NCBI GenBank assembly: GCA_052035735.1 | Contig: JBPOHI010000086.1 | Span: 1-64,000 of the forward strand | Direction: 5' to 3' | Origin: JAGPDF01 sp052035735 | Lineage (GTDB): Bacteria > Acidobacteriota > Thermoanaerobaculia > Multivoradales > JAGPDF01 | DNA length: 64,000 nt | Made by a program: the position numbers and the translations under genes | Notes under the pieces: model-generated | What the model was told of the DNA's origin: nothing | Databases searched by the model: none | What the model saw: the letters and a program-made list of their open reading frames with translations, nothing else | Shown here: in pieces, positions 36,245 through 45,836 of the stretch | Layout: every line of letters starts with the position of its first letter | Numbering within the stretch: the stretch's first letter is position 1

Positions 36245-37138
36245 TTACTGGAGCTTCTTTTCCTTTTTCTCCTGGTCCCTTTCTTCCCCTCGCTGTCTCT
36301 CGAGCGCAGCGACGAAGGCGGCCTCCGCCCGCTCCACCCAGGCCTTGTAGCCCGCCGGATCGACCCACGGATTGCGCACTCCCATGCCGCGCGCCGCGCG
36401 CTCGCGCTTGCCGGCGAGATCGAAGAAGCCGCCGTGCGGGGCGAGAAAGATCTGCACCGGCAGCGCCTCGAGGACCGCGAAGGTGTGCTCGAAGTCGGCG
36501 GCGATGCCGGGATAGCTTTCCTTGCCGACGAAGCGATAGTCGAGAATCGACGCGCTGCTGACCAGCACGACGTCGAGCGCGCCCGCCTTGAAGGTCCAGG
36601 TGGTGGCACCGCGGGTGTGCCCGGGGGTGAGCCGCGCCGTGAGCGCCGCACCGCCCAGCGTCACCGTTTCGCCGTCGGCGAGCCGGCGGTCGACTGCGAC
36701 CGGCGGAAACTGCCCTTCGTCGCCGAAACGGAAATCTCCCTTGCCGCCGCTTTCGAGGAGTGTCGCGTCCGCCGCGCTGGCGAAGAGCTTCGCGCCGGAC
36801 TTGGCCTTGAGCGCAGCGAGTCCGCCGGCGTGGTCGAAGTGAGCGTGGCTGTTGAGCAGGATCTTCACTTCCTCGACCTTGAAGCCGAGCTTCACGATGT
36901 TCGCTTCGATTTGCGGCGCCGTCTCGACGAAGCCGCCGTCGATCAGGATGTGGCCTTCCGGCGTCACGATCAGGTAAGAGGCGATGTCCGAAGCACCGAC
37001 GTAGTAGAGACTCTCGGCGATGCGGAACGGCTCGACCGGCTGGTTCCACGAGCGCCACTCTTCGGTGGCCTGGGCCTGCGCTGTCGACGCCCGGAGGGCG
37101 AAAAGCGCACACAATGAAAACAATGCCGTCCGTCGCAT
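36245..37138 (-). CDS. Metallo-beta-lactamase-fold hydrolase resembling subclass B3
   Basis: 297 residues with a Sec signal (1-23, ending AQA). The zinc-binding motif is NSHAHFDHAGG (H98, H100, D102, H103), with H174 in LTPGHTRGATTW and H235 in APHGGFFDL. This HxHxDH plus two His pattern, the N-terminal WNQPVEPFRI segment and the HFDHAGG sequence are those of subclass B3 metallo-beta-lactamases. It could hydrolyse beta-lactams in the periplasm, or be an environmental B3 relative with another substrate. The mnmA gene upstream starts a separate minus-strand unit. Confidence is high for the fold and moderate for lactamase activity. Confidence 0.85.
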   Translation of the reverse strand: MRRTALFSLCALFALRASTAQAQATEEWRSWNQPVEPFRIAESLYYVGASDIASYLIVTPEGHILIDGGFVETAPQIEANIVKLGFKVEEVKILLNSHAHFDHAGGLAALKAKSGAKLFASAADATLLESGGKGDFRFGDEGQFPPVAVDRRLADGETVTLGGAALTARLTPGHTRGATTWTFKAGALDVVLVSSASILDYRFVGKESYPGIAADFEHTFAVLEALPVQIFLAPHGGFFDLAGKRERAARGMGVRNPWVDPAGYKAWVERAEAAFVAALERQRGEERDQEKKEKKLQ

Positions 37139-37172
37139 CCCGAGATCCCTTTCTTTCTTTCCCTCGCCGGCG

Positions 37173-38288
37173 CTAGAGCCGACCGGTGATCCAGCAGCCG
37201 CCGAGGACTTGCGTGCCGCGGTAGAAGACCGCGGCCTGGCCGGGCGTGATGCCGCGCTGCGGTTCGGCGAAGTCGATCTCGACCGGCCCCTTCGGCGTGG
37301 TGCCTTGCGGTCGCACCAGCGCCGCGACGCCCGGATGCCGCGAGCGGATCTTCACGGTAACTTCAACCGCTTCGCCCGCGCCGGGCGGCATTCCGATCCA
37401 GTGCAGGCGCTCGCCGATGAGGCCTGGCGCCATCAAGTCCGCCTCGTCGCCGACGACGACCGCGTTTTCCTCCGGCAGGACCTCGAGCACATACAGCCGC
37501 TTCGACGAAGCGACACCCAGGCCCCGCCGCTGGCCAACGGTGTACCGATAGTACGGGTCGCCTTTACCGAGCTTCTCTCCTTCGGCCGTGCGGACCTCCG
37601 CCGCTTCGTCGGAGGGAGCGTCGCCATACCTTTCCGGATGCTCGGCGATCTGGCCCTCGACGAACTCGCGCACCCCGGAGGCGACGAAGCAGACCTCCAT
37701 CGACTCGCCCTTCTCGGCGACGACGAGGCCGGCGCGGCGGGCGATCTCGCGCACCTCCGGCTTGGTCATCCCGCCGAGCGGAAACGAGGCGGCGGCGAGC
37801 TGCTCGCGGGTGAGCTCGAACAGGTAGTAGCTCTGGTCCTTGTCGAGGTCCACCGCGGTGTGGAGCTCCGGTCCGTCCGGCCCCTGGAGGATGCGGGCGT
37901 AGTGACCGGTGGCGATCTGAGACGCCCCGAGACGCGCGGCGCGCTCCTGCAGCAGGTCGAACTTGACGAAGGTGTTGCAGCGCACGCACGGTGACGGCGT
38001 CCGGCCGCCCAAGTAATCACGCACGAACGGATCGACGACGTGCTGGCGGAACTCCTCGTCCATCTTCAGGGTGTAGTGCGGAATACCGGCCTGGGCGGCG
38101 ACCCTCTTCGCGTCGCCGAGATCGAGCGACGAGCAGCACCTGCCATGGACGCGCTCGCCCGAGTGATCCCAGAGCAGCATCGACAGGCCGACCACGGCGG
38201 CGCCGCGTTCGGCGAGGAGCCAGGCGACCACCGAAGAGTCGAGCCCGCCCGACATCGCGACGGCCGTCAGCGCCGGCTCAGGCTTCAT
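37173..38288 (-). CDS. mnmA: tRNA-specific 2-thiouridylase MnmA
   Basis: Thiolates U34 of tRNAs for Lys, Glu and Gln. 371 residues with the PP-loop AMSGGLDSSVVAWLL at 11-25, the catalytic pair C101 (in SPCVRCNTFVKF) and C200 (in MEVCFV), and GKGDPYYRYTVGQRRGLG. The usual SGGVDSS reads SGGLDSS. The start ATG overlaps the stop of the cysteine desulfurase gene (ATGA), so sulfur donor and user are cotranslated. Confidence 0.96.
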   Translation of the reverse strand: MKPEPALTAVAMSGGLDSSVVAWLLAERGAAVVGLSMLLWDHSGERVHGRCCSSLDLGDAKRVAAQAGIPHYTLKMDEEFRQHVVDPFVRDYLGGRTPSPCVRCNTFVKFDLLQERAARLGASQIATGHYARILQGPDGPELHTAVDLDKDQSYYLFELTREQLAAASFPLGGMTKPEVREIARRAGLVVAEKGESMEVCFVASGVREFVEGQIAEHPERYGDAPSDEAAEVRTAEGEKLGKGDPYYRYTVGQRRGLGVASSKRLYVLEVLPEENAVVVGDEADLMAPGLIGERLHWIGMPPGAGEAVEVTVKIRSRHPGVAALVRPQGTTPKGPVEIDFAEPQRGITPGQAAVFYRGTQVLGGCWITGRL

Positions 38289-39463
38289 CTCGGGCCTCTG
38301 GTCACCGGCTCCCGCAGCACCGCGACCGCCTCGGCCAGCGCCGGCAGCAGGGCGTCCACTTCGGCCTCCGTATTGGGCACGCCGAAGGAGACGCGGAGCG
38401 ACGCGATCGCCTCGTCGTAGTCCATCCCCATCGCGGTCAGCGTCGGGCTCGCCTGCACGGTCCCCGAACCGCAGGCGGCGCCGGTCGACACCGCGAAGCC
38501 GGCGAGGTCGAGGCGAATCATCAGCTCCTGACCGACGAGGCCCGGAAAGGCGACGTGCGACGTGTGGGGCAAGCGCGGAGCGGAGGCGCAGTGCACCAGG
38601 GCTCCGGGAATCCGCGCCAGGCCGGCCTCGAAGCGGTCGCGCAGGCCGGCGAGCCGCCGCCCGCGCTCCGCCAGGTCGCGCCTCGCAACGGCGCAGGCAG
38701 CACCGAAGCCGACGACCGCAGGCACGTTGACCGTCGAGGCCCGGCGCCGCCGCTCCTGGGCACCGCCGACGAGGAGCGGCGAGAACGCCGCCCCGCCGCG
38801 GATCCACAGGGCCGCTGCGCCCAGAGGACCGTGGAACTTGTGCGCGGCGAGGGTCAGGTAGTCCACTCCAAGCGTCTGAACCGAAACCGGGATCTTTCCA
38901 ACCGCCTGAACTGCGTCGCACAGCACGGGCACGCCTTGCCCGCAGAGCGCCGAAGCGAGCTCGGCGACCGGCTGCAGGGTTCCGAGCTCGTTGTTGGCCA
39001 GCATCAGGGCTGCGAGCCGGGTGCCCGGGCGCGCGGCGTCGACCATCCGCGCGACGCTCACGACGCCGTCCGCCTCCGGCGGCACGAGGACGATCTCGAC
39101 GCCGGCGCGCGGTCCGCCAGCCCGGGCGGCAGCAGCGACCGAAGGATGCTCCACGGCCGAAGCGACGATGCGATCGCCCGGCGCAGCCTCCGCCAGGTGA
39201 CTGGCCACCACCGCGTTGTTGCCCTCCGTCCCCGAGGCGAGGAAGACGATCTCCTCCGGCGTCCGGCAATCGAGGAGTCGCGCCACCTCTTCACGGGCGG
39301 CCTCGACCGCCTCGCGGGCGGCCTGGCCGAAACGATGGACGGAGGAGGGGTTGCCGAAGCAGCCGTGGCCGCCGTTCTCCCCGCCGAGCCAGGGCAACAT
39401 CGCCTCCCGGACCTCCGGATCGAGCGGCGTAGTGGCGTTGTGATCGAAGTACGAACCGCGCAT
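38285..39463 (-). CDS. Cysteine desulfurase (NifS/IscS family)
   Basis: PLP enzyme that takes sulfur from cysteine as a persulfide. 392 residues; N-terminus YFDHNATTPLDPEVREAM, PLP lysine K209 in LTLAAHKFHGPLG, and catalytic cysteine C331 in STGAACGSGTVQASPTL. It overlaps mnmA, so tRNA thiolation is the likely main role, with a possible wider role in Fe-S assembly. No iscU, iscA or suf genes are near. An IscS-type symbol is not assigned because NifS and IscS subgroups are hard to separate here. Confidence 0.94.
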   Translation of the reverse strand: MRGSYFDHNATTPLDPEVREAMLPWLGGENGGHGCFGNPSSVHRFGQAAREAVEAAREEVARLLDCRTPEEIVFLASGTEGNNAVVASHLAEAAPGDRIVASAVEHPSVAAAARAGGPRAGVEIVLVPPEADGVVSVARMVDAARPGTRLAALMLANNELGTLQPVAELASALCGQGVPVLCDAVQAVGKIPVSVQTLGVDYLTLAAHKFHGPLGAAALWIRGGAAFSPLLVGGAQERRRRASTVNVPAVVGFGAACAVARRDLAERGRRLAGLRDRFEAGLARIPGALVHCASAPRLPHTSHVAFPGLVGQELMIRLDLAGFAVSTGAACGSGTVQASPTLTAMGMDYDEAIASLRVSFGVPNTEAEVDALLPALAEAVAVLREPVTRGPR

Positions 39464-39520
39464 GGGACGGGGATTCTACCCTTCACCCCTCCGGCACCGG
39501 ATCTGCAACAATCGAACCCG

Positions 39521-42154
39521 ATGATCTCCCCCACCCGCTTCGCCGGTCTCGTCCGTGGTCACCGTGGCAGCACCGGCCTGCTGCTCCTGCTGCCGCTCCT
39601 CCTGTGGACCGCGTTCGCCGCCGCCCCGCCCGTGAGCGCGCTCGAGGCGAAGGACCTGCCCGAGGAGCATCGGGCTTGGCTCGACGAGGTCGACGCGATC
39701 ATCACCAAAGAGGAGCGCGCGGCCTTTCTCAACCTCGAGAAGGACTATCAGCGCGACGCCTTCATCGAACGCTTCTGGCAGGCGAGGGACCCGTTCCGCG
39801 ACACGGTGCGCAACGAGATGCGCGAAACCTGGACGGCACGCGTCGACCAGGCGCGGGTTTCGTTCGGCAGTCTCAAGGAGGACCGCGCCCGCTTCTTCCT
39901 GCTCAACGGCCCGCCGGCGGCGCGCCTCGAGGGGCAGTGTTCCGGAACCACGTGGCCGATCGAGATCTGGGCCTACCAGCGCAGCGAACGCATCCACGAA
40001 GATGTCGTGCTGTTCGTCTTCTACCGTCCCTTCGCGCAGGGACCGTGGAAGCTCTGGTACCCGGACGAAGGCCTGTCACGGCTGATGCAATTCGCCCCCG
40101 TCGGCACGAGCACCCAGGCGCTGCTCGAAGAGCTCGAGCACAACTGCATGCAGCGCGACGACATCGCCGCCGCGCTCGCCACCGTCGTGCGCCGCGGACG
40201 GATGGACTTCCAGCGCACTCTCGACGAGGCGCTGGCGCCGATCGCGCCGACGTCGCGCGAGTGGGTCGCGACCTTCAACTCCTACTCCACCGACCTGCCG
40301 GCCGACTCCGCGGCGCTGTCGGCCGAGCTCACTGTCGCTTACCCCGGACGCCGCCAGAGCCGCTCGGTGATGCAGGGGACGCTCGCGATTGCGACCGAGC
40401 ATCTCAAGGCGGCCGACAACGCCGGCGCGCGCTCGTTCGATTTTCAGCTCAACGGCGAAGTGCTGATCGGCAAGAAGCTCTTCGATGCCTTCCGCTACAA
40501 ATTCAACGTCCCGATCGTGGCGGAGGCCGGAGCGCTAGGCGCGTCGGACCCGGTCGCCGGAACGACCCCCGGCGCGGCGGCGCCGGCCGCCGCCCCCGCG
40601 GCAGCGATTCCGCCGACGATTCCCCTGGTCTTCGAGCGCTTCCTGCGCCCGGGCAAGTACACGCTCATCCTCAAGCTCGAGGATCTCAACGGCGGCGGCT
40701 ACTTCCGCAAGATGCTCGAGATCGAGGTGCCGACGGTCGAAGGCCCGGTCGCCCCCGAGCCCGACGCCTTCTCCGCCGGCATCTTCGCCGAAGCGAACGC
40801 GGCCCTGTCGACGCTCGACAACACCATCCGGCTGGTGCCGCCGCGCGGCGAGCTCCAGGCCGGGCTGGTCCGCTTCGACACCCTGACCACTGGCACCGCG
40901 ATCTCGGACGTGCAGTTCGATCTCGACGGACGCGCGATCCTGCGCAAGAACAAGCCGCCCTATTCGGTCGAGCTCGACCTCGGGCAGGTGCCGCGCACCC
41001 GCACGCTGCGCGCCACCGCCTTCGACGACGCCGGCAAAGAGGTGGCGTGGGACGAGATCCAGGTCAACGCCAGCAGCCATCGCTTCCGCGTGCGCCTGAT
41101 CGAACCGCGCCGCGGAGTGCACTACGACCGGAGCCTCCGCGCCGAAGCCGAGGTCGAGATCCCCGAGGACGGCACCCTCGACCGGGTCGAGTTCTTCGTC
41201 AACGAGACTCTGGTGGCGACCCTCTACCAGGAGCCGTTCACCCAGGCGATCGCCTTGCCGCCGGACGGCGCCATCGCCTACGTTCGCGCCGTCGCCTACC
41301 AGGTCGACGGCAACCAGACGGAGGATCTGGTCTTCGTCAACGCCCCCGACAACCTCGAAGAGGTCGAAGTCCAGTTCGTCGAGCTCTACACGACGGTGCT
41401 CGACCGCGAGAACCGGCCGGTGCGCGATCTCGATCAGGGCGACTTCCGCATCCTCGAGGACGACGTGCCGCAGCAGCTCGCCCGCTTCGAACGGCTCGAG
41501 AATCTCCCCGTCCACGTCGCCGTGATGCTCGACGTGTCGGCTTCGATGGAGCAGAACCTCCCGCAGACCAAGGCGGCGGCTCTCGAGTTCTTCGAGCACG
41601 TCATCACGCCGAAGGATCGCGGAGCGCTGATCGTCTTCAACGACCATCCGCTGCTCGCGGTCAAGCTGACCAACCAGCTCCAGGCCCTGGCAGGCGGCCT
41701 CGCCGGCGTCAAGGCCGAACGCGGCACGTCGCTCTACGATTCCGTGGTCTTCTCGCTCTTCTACTTCAATGGCGTCAAGGGCCAGCGTGCGATCGTGCTG
41801 CTCTCGGACGGCAAGGACGAAGGCAGTCGCTTCAACTTCGACGAGACCCTCGATTTCGCCCGGCGCGCCGGCGTCGCGATCTATACCATCGGGCTCGACA
41901 TTCCGCGCTCCGAGTCGGAGGCGCGCAAGGTGCTGAAGAAGCTCGCCGACGAGACCGGCGGCCGCGATTTCTTCATCAAGGACACCGCGGAACTCAAGGG
42001 GATCTACGACGCCATCCAGCTCGAGCTGCGCTCGCGCTACCTGCTCGCCTACCAGTCGACCAACGCCGCCCGGGAGCTGCGCTTCCGCGTCGTCGATCTC
42101 GACGTGACCCGTTCGGGACTCGAAGCGAAGACCATCCGCGGCTACTATCCGTGA
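39521..42154 (+). CDS. Secreted GWxTD-like / VWFA-domain protein (first paralogue)
   Basis: 877 residues with a signal peptide (about 1-40). Residues about 45-150 form a GWxTD-like domain (WLDEVDAIITKEERAAFLNLEKDYQRDAFIERFWQARDPF, ending RFFLLNGPPAARLEG). Beta-rich regions follow, and then a VWFA domain with the MIDAS-type sequence VMLDVSASMEQ at about 666-676 and VLLSDGKDEGSRF. The C-terminus ends SRYLLAYQST...IRGYYP, as in the VWFA-related family abundant in Acidobacteria. It is likely a periplasmic or surface metal-binding adhesion protein; the function is unproven. A paralogue follows 43 nt downstream. Confidence 0.88.
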   Translation: MISPTRFAGLVRGHRGSTGLLLLLPLLLWTAFAAAPPVSALEAKDLPEEHRAWLDEVDAIITKEERAAFLNLEKDYQRDAFIERFWQARDPFRDTVRNEMRETWTARVDQARVSFGSLKEDRARFFLLNGPPAARLEGQCSGTTWPIEIWAYQRSERIHEDVVLFVFYRPFAQGPWKLWYPDEGLSRLMQFAPVGTSTQALLEELEHNCMQRDDIAAALATVVRRGRMDFQRTLDEALAPIAPTSREWVATFNSYSTDLPADSAALSAELTVAYPGRRQSRSVMQGTLAIATEHLKAADNAGARSFDFQLNGEVLIGKKLFDAFRYKFNVPIVAEAGALGASDPVAGTTPGAAAPAAAPAAAIPPTIPLVFERFLRPGKYTLILKLEDLNGGGYFRKMLEIEVPTVEGPVAPEPDAFSAGIFAEANAALSTLDNTIRLVPPRGELQAGLVRFDTLTTGTAISDVQFDLDGRAILRKNKPPYSVELDLGQVPRTRTLRATAFDDAGKEVAWDEIQVNASSHRFRVRLIEPRRGVHYDRSLRAEAEVEIPEDGTLDRVEFFVNETLVATLYQEPFTQAIALPPDGAIAYVRAVAYQVDGNQTEDLVFVNAPDNLEEVEVQFVELYTTVLDRENRPVRDLDQGDFRILEDDVPQQLARFERLENLPVHVAVMLDVSASMEQNLPQTKAAALEFFEHVITPKDRGALIVFNDHPLLAVKLTNQLQALAGGLAGVKAERGTSLYDSVVFSLFYFNGVKGQRAIVLLSDGKDEGSRFNFDETLDFARRAGVAIYTIGLDIPRSESEARKVLKKLADETGGRDFFIKDTAELKGIYDAIQLELRSRYLLAYQSTNAARELRFRVVDLDVTRSGLEAKTIRGYYP

Positions 42155-42197
42155 GGTTCCGGGCAGCCTCGCGCTAGGATCGTCGCACCGGCCCACC

Positions 42198-44846
42198 ATG
42201 TTCGCCCGCCCGCTCCTTCTGCCGCTGCTCCTCGCCCTTGCCGGGGTGGGCACGGCGCGGGCCCAGGAGCCGGTGAGCGGCGCGCCACAGCCTACCGGGG
42301 CTTCGGCGCCTGCCGGGGCAGAACTGACTTTTCTCGCCGACGTCGAGCCACTGATCTCCGCCAGCGAGCGTGCGGCGTATCTGGCGCTGACCCGCCCCTA
42401 CCAGCGGCGGGCGTTCGAACGCCGCTTCTGGGAGCTCCGCGACCCGTATCCCGAGACCGCGCGCAACGAGCTCGAGGAGCGTTACGTCGAACGCCTGCGG
42501 CTGGCGCGCGAGCGCTACCCTGCCGTGAACGACGACCGCTACCGTCTGACCCTGCTCGTCGGCGAGCCGCAGCGGCGGATTCTCCTGCGCTGCTCCGAGA
42601 TCCTGCGCCCGGGAGAGATCTGGTACGTCGGGCCGAGCGACCGGATCCCGCAAGGCTTCGCGCTCGCGTTCGTCACCGGCGGCGTCAGCGCCGAGGCGCC
42701 GCACCGCCTGTGGACGCCGCGCTCGGGCTACGCCGAGCTTCTCACCTGGGGCGCGCCGGCGACCGCAGAGCCCGCGGCCATGGTCGCCGACCGCGTGCCG
42801 CGTGAGTGCCCGCGCGGAGATGAGATCGTCGGCGCGCTCGCCGCCGCCGCCGACTGGGACGAGCTGGCGAAGCGCTACGACGTCATCCCGCATCCCAACC
42901 CCGAGTGGGTGCGGACTTTCCTGTCCTACTCGACCGATCTGCCGGCCGACGCGCTGCCGCTCGCCGCCAGGGTGGAGATCCGCTTTCCGGGCCGCAACCA
43001 GAGCCGGACCATCGTCGATGCCAGCGTGATCGTGGACGCCGCGACGCTCGGCGGCAACTCCGATACGCAGCCGGCGACCGCGCTGCTTCTCGACGGCGAA
43101 GTGTTGCGCGGCGACGAGCTGTTCGACCACTTTCGCTACCGCTTCGAGCTCGCCGGCGAGCGTCTGCGGCAGGCGACCCAGCTGCCGTTTGCCGCCCGGC
43201 GGTTTCTCCGACCGGGTCCCTACACGCTCGTCGTTCGCCTGCAGGAGCCAGCGACCGGCCGCGCCTTCCGCCAGGAGCTCGCACTGGAGGTTCCGGCGCC
43301 CGGCTCTCTCCCGGCCGCGACCGAGACCTCGCCGGGCCCCCCTTCACCCGCGGGGCAGGCGCCGGAGTCGGCTCCCTTGACGCCTTCGGTAGCCTTGGCG
43401 CGCGCTGCCGCTCCGGCCGACGCCGCCGGCGACGCCAGCTCCGGACGCGAACCGAGCCTTCGCCTGCTCGCGCCAATCGACCAGCTCGCCCTGGGGATGG
43501 TACGGGTGGAGGCGGACGTGCGCGGCGTCGCGCCCGCCCGGGTGGATTTCGAGCTCGACGGCAAGCCGCTGCTCTCCAAACGCCGACCGCCGTTCTCGAT
43601 CGACCTCGATCTCGGCCGTTCGCCGCGCCCGCGGCGGCTCTCCGCGGCCGCCCGGGACGCCGCCGGCGAGGTGGTCGCCGCCGACGAGGTCATGCTCAAC
43701 GCCGGCCCGCACCGCTTCGCCCTTCGCCTCACCGAGCCCCTCCGCCTGCCCCCCGCCGGCGCGCCACTCGAAGCGCGCGCCGAGGTCGACCTGCCGGAGG
43801 GCGAGGAGCTCGACCGCGTCGAGTTCTTCCTCAACGAGACGCGTCTCGCGACGCTCTATCAGCCGCCGTTCGCGGTGGCGCTTTCGGCCCCCCCTGTCGC
43901 CGGCCTCACTTACTTGCGCGCCGTCGCCCATCTCGCCGGCGGGGGCGCCGCCGAAGACGTGCGCGTGCTGGGCAGCGAGGGATCCGACGAGGCGGTCGAC
44001 GTCGACCTGGTCGAGCTCTACACTTCGGTGCTCGACAAACGCGGCCGGCCGGTGACGGATCTCACCGCCGCGGACTTCCGCGTGCACGAGGACGGCGCGG
44101 AACAGAGCCTGCAGCGGTTCGAGAACTTCCACTCCGCTTCCGGCCCGGCCAGCGCCGGCGGCGAAAGTGCCGGAACGTCCGCCGCGGCCGAGGAGCTGCC
44201 GATCCACGCCGGCGTCATGATCGACACCTCGGCCTCGATGGTCGAGGAGCTCGCCGATGCCGAAGCCGCGGCGCACCGCTTCTTCCGCGAAGTCCTGACG
44301 CCGATCGACCGGGCGGCGGTGATCACGTTCGCCGACGCGCCGCGCCTCGCGGTGCGATTCACCGGCAACCTCGAACTGCTGGCGGGCGGACTCGCCGGCC
44401 TCGAGGCCCTGGGCGAGACCCGCTTCTTCGACAGCCTCGCCTTCGCACTCCACTACTTCTCCGGCGTACGCGGCAAGCGCGCGCTCATCCTGCTCACCGA
44501 CGGCGACGACTCCGAGAGCCGCTTCCGCTTCGACGAAGTGCTCGACTATGCACGGCGGACCGGCGTCACGATCTACTCGATCGGCCTCAACGTTCCGACC
44601 CATCCCGCCGACGCCGGCGTCCACCTCGATCAGCTGGCACGCGAGACCGGCGGCCGATCGTTCCGCATCCGGCGCGCCAACGAGCTCGCGAGCGTCTACG
44701 AGACGATCCGCCTCGAGCTCCGGGCGCAGTATCTGCTCGCGTACCCGTCCTCGCGCCTCGACGGCTCGACCGCCTATCGCGACATCCGCGTCGAGGTCGC
44801 CCGCCCGGGCGTCACGGCGCGCACGATCTCCGGCTACTATCCCTGA
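42198..44846 (+). CDS. Secreted GWxTD-like / VWFA-domain protein (second paralogue)
   Basis: 882 residues, same architecture as its neighbour: signal peptide (1-22), GWxTD-like N-terminal region (EPLISASERAAYLALTRPYQRRAFERRFWELRDPYPET), beta-rich middle sections and VWFA domain with VMIDTSASMVEE and ILLTDGDDSESRF, ending LAYPSSR...ISGYYP. An Ala/Pro-rich linker at about 375-415 is longer than in the first copy. Shared blocks such as DRVEFFxNETxxATLYQxPF show ancient tandem duplication. It is probably cotranscribed with the first copy and with maf 40 nt downstream. Confidence 0.88.
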   Translation: MFARPLLLPLLLALAGVGTARAQEPVSGAPQPTGASAPAGAELTFLADVEPLISASERAAYLALTRPYQRRAFERRFWELRDPYPETARNELEERYVERLRLARERYPAVNDDRYRLTLLVGEPQRRILLRCSEILRPGEIWYVGPSDRIPQGFALAFVTGGVSAEAPHRLWTPRSGYAELLTWGAPATAEPAAMVADRVPRECPRGDEIVGALAAAADWDELAKRYDVIPHPNPEWVRTFLSYSTDLPADALPLAARVEIRFPGRNQSRTIVDASVIVDAATLGGNSDTQPATALLLDGEVLRGDELFDHFRYRFELAGERLRQATQLPFAARRFLRPGPYTLVVRLQEPATGRAFRQELALEVPAPGSLPAATETSPGPPSPAGQAPESAPLTPSVALARAAAPADAAGDASSGREPSLRLLAPIDQLALGMVRVEADVRGVAPARVDFELDGKPLLSKRRPPFSIDLDLGRSPRPRRLSAAARDAAGEVVAADEVMLNAGPHRFALRLTEPLRLPPAGAPLEARAEVDLPEGEELDRVEFFLNETRLATLYQPPFAVALSAPPVAGLTYLRAVAHLAGGGAAEDVRVLGSEGSDEAVDVDLVELYTSVLDKRGRPVTDLTAADFRVHEDGAEQSLQRFENFHSASGPASAGGESAGTSAAAEELPIHAGVMIDTSASMVEELADAEAAAHRFFREVLTPIDRAAVITFADAPRLAVRFTGNLELLAGGLAGLEALGETRFFDSLAFALHYFSGVRGKRALILLTDGDDSESRFRFDEVLDYARRTGVTIYSIGLNVPTHPADAGVHLDQLARETGGRSFRIRRANELASVYETIRLELRAQYLLAYPSSRLDGSTAYRDIRVEVARPGVTARTISGYYP

Positions 44847-44886
44847 CCGACCAGCCGGCGGAATCCCGCCAGGAGCACCTTCCGGA

Positions 44887-45528
44887 ATGTCCTCCGCCAT
44901 CCCGCTTCGAGCCGCTCCAGGCCTCCGCCCGACGCTGGTGCTCGCCTCCGCTTCGCCGCGCCGCCGGGCCCTGCTCGCCGACCTCGGGCTCGACTTCCTC
45001 GTCCGCCCGCCGCATACCGACGAGACCGCGCGGCCGGACGAACGGCCGGCCGAGCTGGTCGCGCGCCTGGCGCTCGACAAGGCGCAGGCCCTCCTGGCCG
45101 CCGGGGAGCTGGTTCTCGCCGCCGACACCGTGGTGGTGATCGACGACGAGATCCTCGGCAAACCGGTCGATCGCGACGACGCCCGCGCGATGCTCACGCG
45201 GCTCTCCGGGCGTGACCACGAGGTCTATACCGGCGTGGCCCTGGCGGACGCGACCGCCGCCCCCGCACGCTGCGTCAGTCGGGTCGAGCGCACCCAGGTG
45301 CGCATCCGCGAGATGTCGAGCGCCGAGATTGCCGCTTACGTCGAGGGCGGCGAGCCGATGGACAAGGCCGGCGCCTACGCGATCCAGGGCTGGGGTGCGC
45401 TCTACGTCGAGGCCGTGACGGGGAACTACACCAACGTCGTGGGCCTGCCGATCCCGGCAGTCGAAGCCTGCTTTCGCGAGCTCGGCTTCTCGATCGAACA
45501 GTTCCGCCGACTGCCCGCGGGCAGCTAG
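44887..45528 (+). CDS. maf: Maf family nucleotide pyrophosphatase
   Basis: Hydrolyses modified or canonical nucleoside triphosphates to monophosphates (dTTP/UTP or related substrates), a house-cleaning activity. 213 residues: LVLASASPRRRALLADLGLDF, HTDETARPDERP, VLAADTVVVIDDEILGKPVD, GRDHEVYTGVAL and DKAGAYAIQGWGALYVEAVTGNYTNVVGLPI, all Maf hallmarks. Its TAG stop shares the palindrome CTAG with the convergent gene. Confidence 0.94.
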   Translation: MSSAIPLRAAPGLRPTLVLASASPRRRALLADLGLDFLVRPPHTDETARPDERPAELVARLALDKAQALLAAGELVLAADTVVVIDDEILGKPVDRDDARAMLTRLSGRDHEVYTGVALADATAAPARCVSRVERTQVRIREMSSAEIAAYVEGGEPMDKAGAYAIQGWGALYVEAVTGNYTNVVGLPIPAVEACFRELGFSIEQFRRLPAGS

Positions 45529-45836
45529 CTCTCGTACTTGATCGGCTCGCCGAGCTCTGACAGGGCGAAGTGAGTCATGATCTGGTGACCGTTGAAATCG
45601 AGCACCCGCAGATCTTCGACCGCCGCCAGGTCCCTGGCCACGTTGTCGTAGGAGCGGGCGTAGCGCTCGCGCACCGCGGAGAGCGAGACCTCATAGGCGA
45701 TGAACTTGACGATCCCCTTGTAACGCAGTTTCTCCACCAGCCGGGCGTCGGACAGCTCGGGGTAGGTCGAGAGGACGAGGATCGGCCCGGTGCCGGTGAA
45801 GATGATGTAGGACCGGATACTCGACGGCTGGCTCAT
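45525..45836 (-). CDS. Conserved hypothetical protein (103 aa)
   Basis: 103 residues from the ATG at 45836 (an ATG at 45890 is also in frame). The compact sequence includes YIIFTGTGPILVLSTYPE, KLRYKGIVKFIAYEVSL and RVLDFNGHQIMTHFALSELG. It looks like a small alpha/beta soluble protein without signal peptide, membrane segment or recognised catalytic motif. No function is recognised. Its stop shares a CTAG palindrome with maf. It is divergent from the phoB leader region. Confidence 0.75.
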   Translation of the reverse strand: MSQPSSIRSYIIFTGTGPILVLSTYPELSDARLVEKLRYKGIVKFIAYEVSLSAVRERYARSYDNVARDLAAVEDLRVLDFNGHQIMTHFALSELGEPIKYES

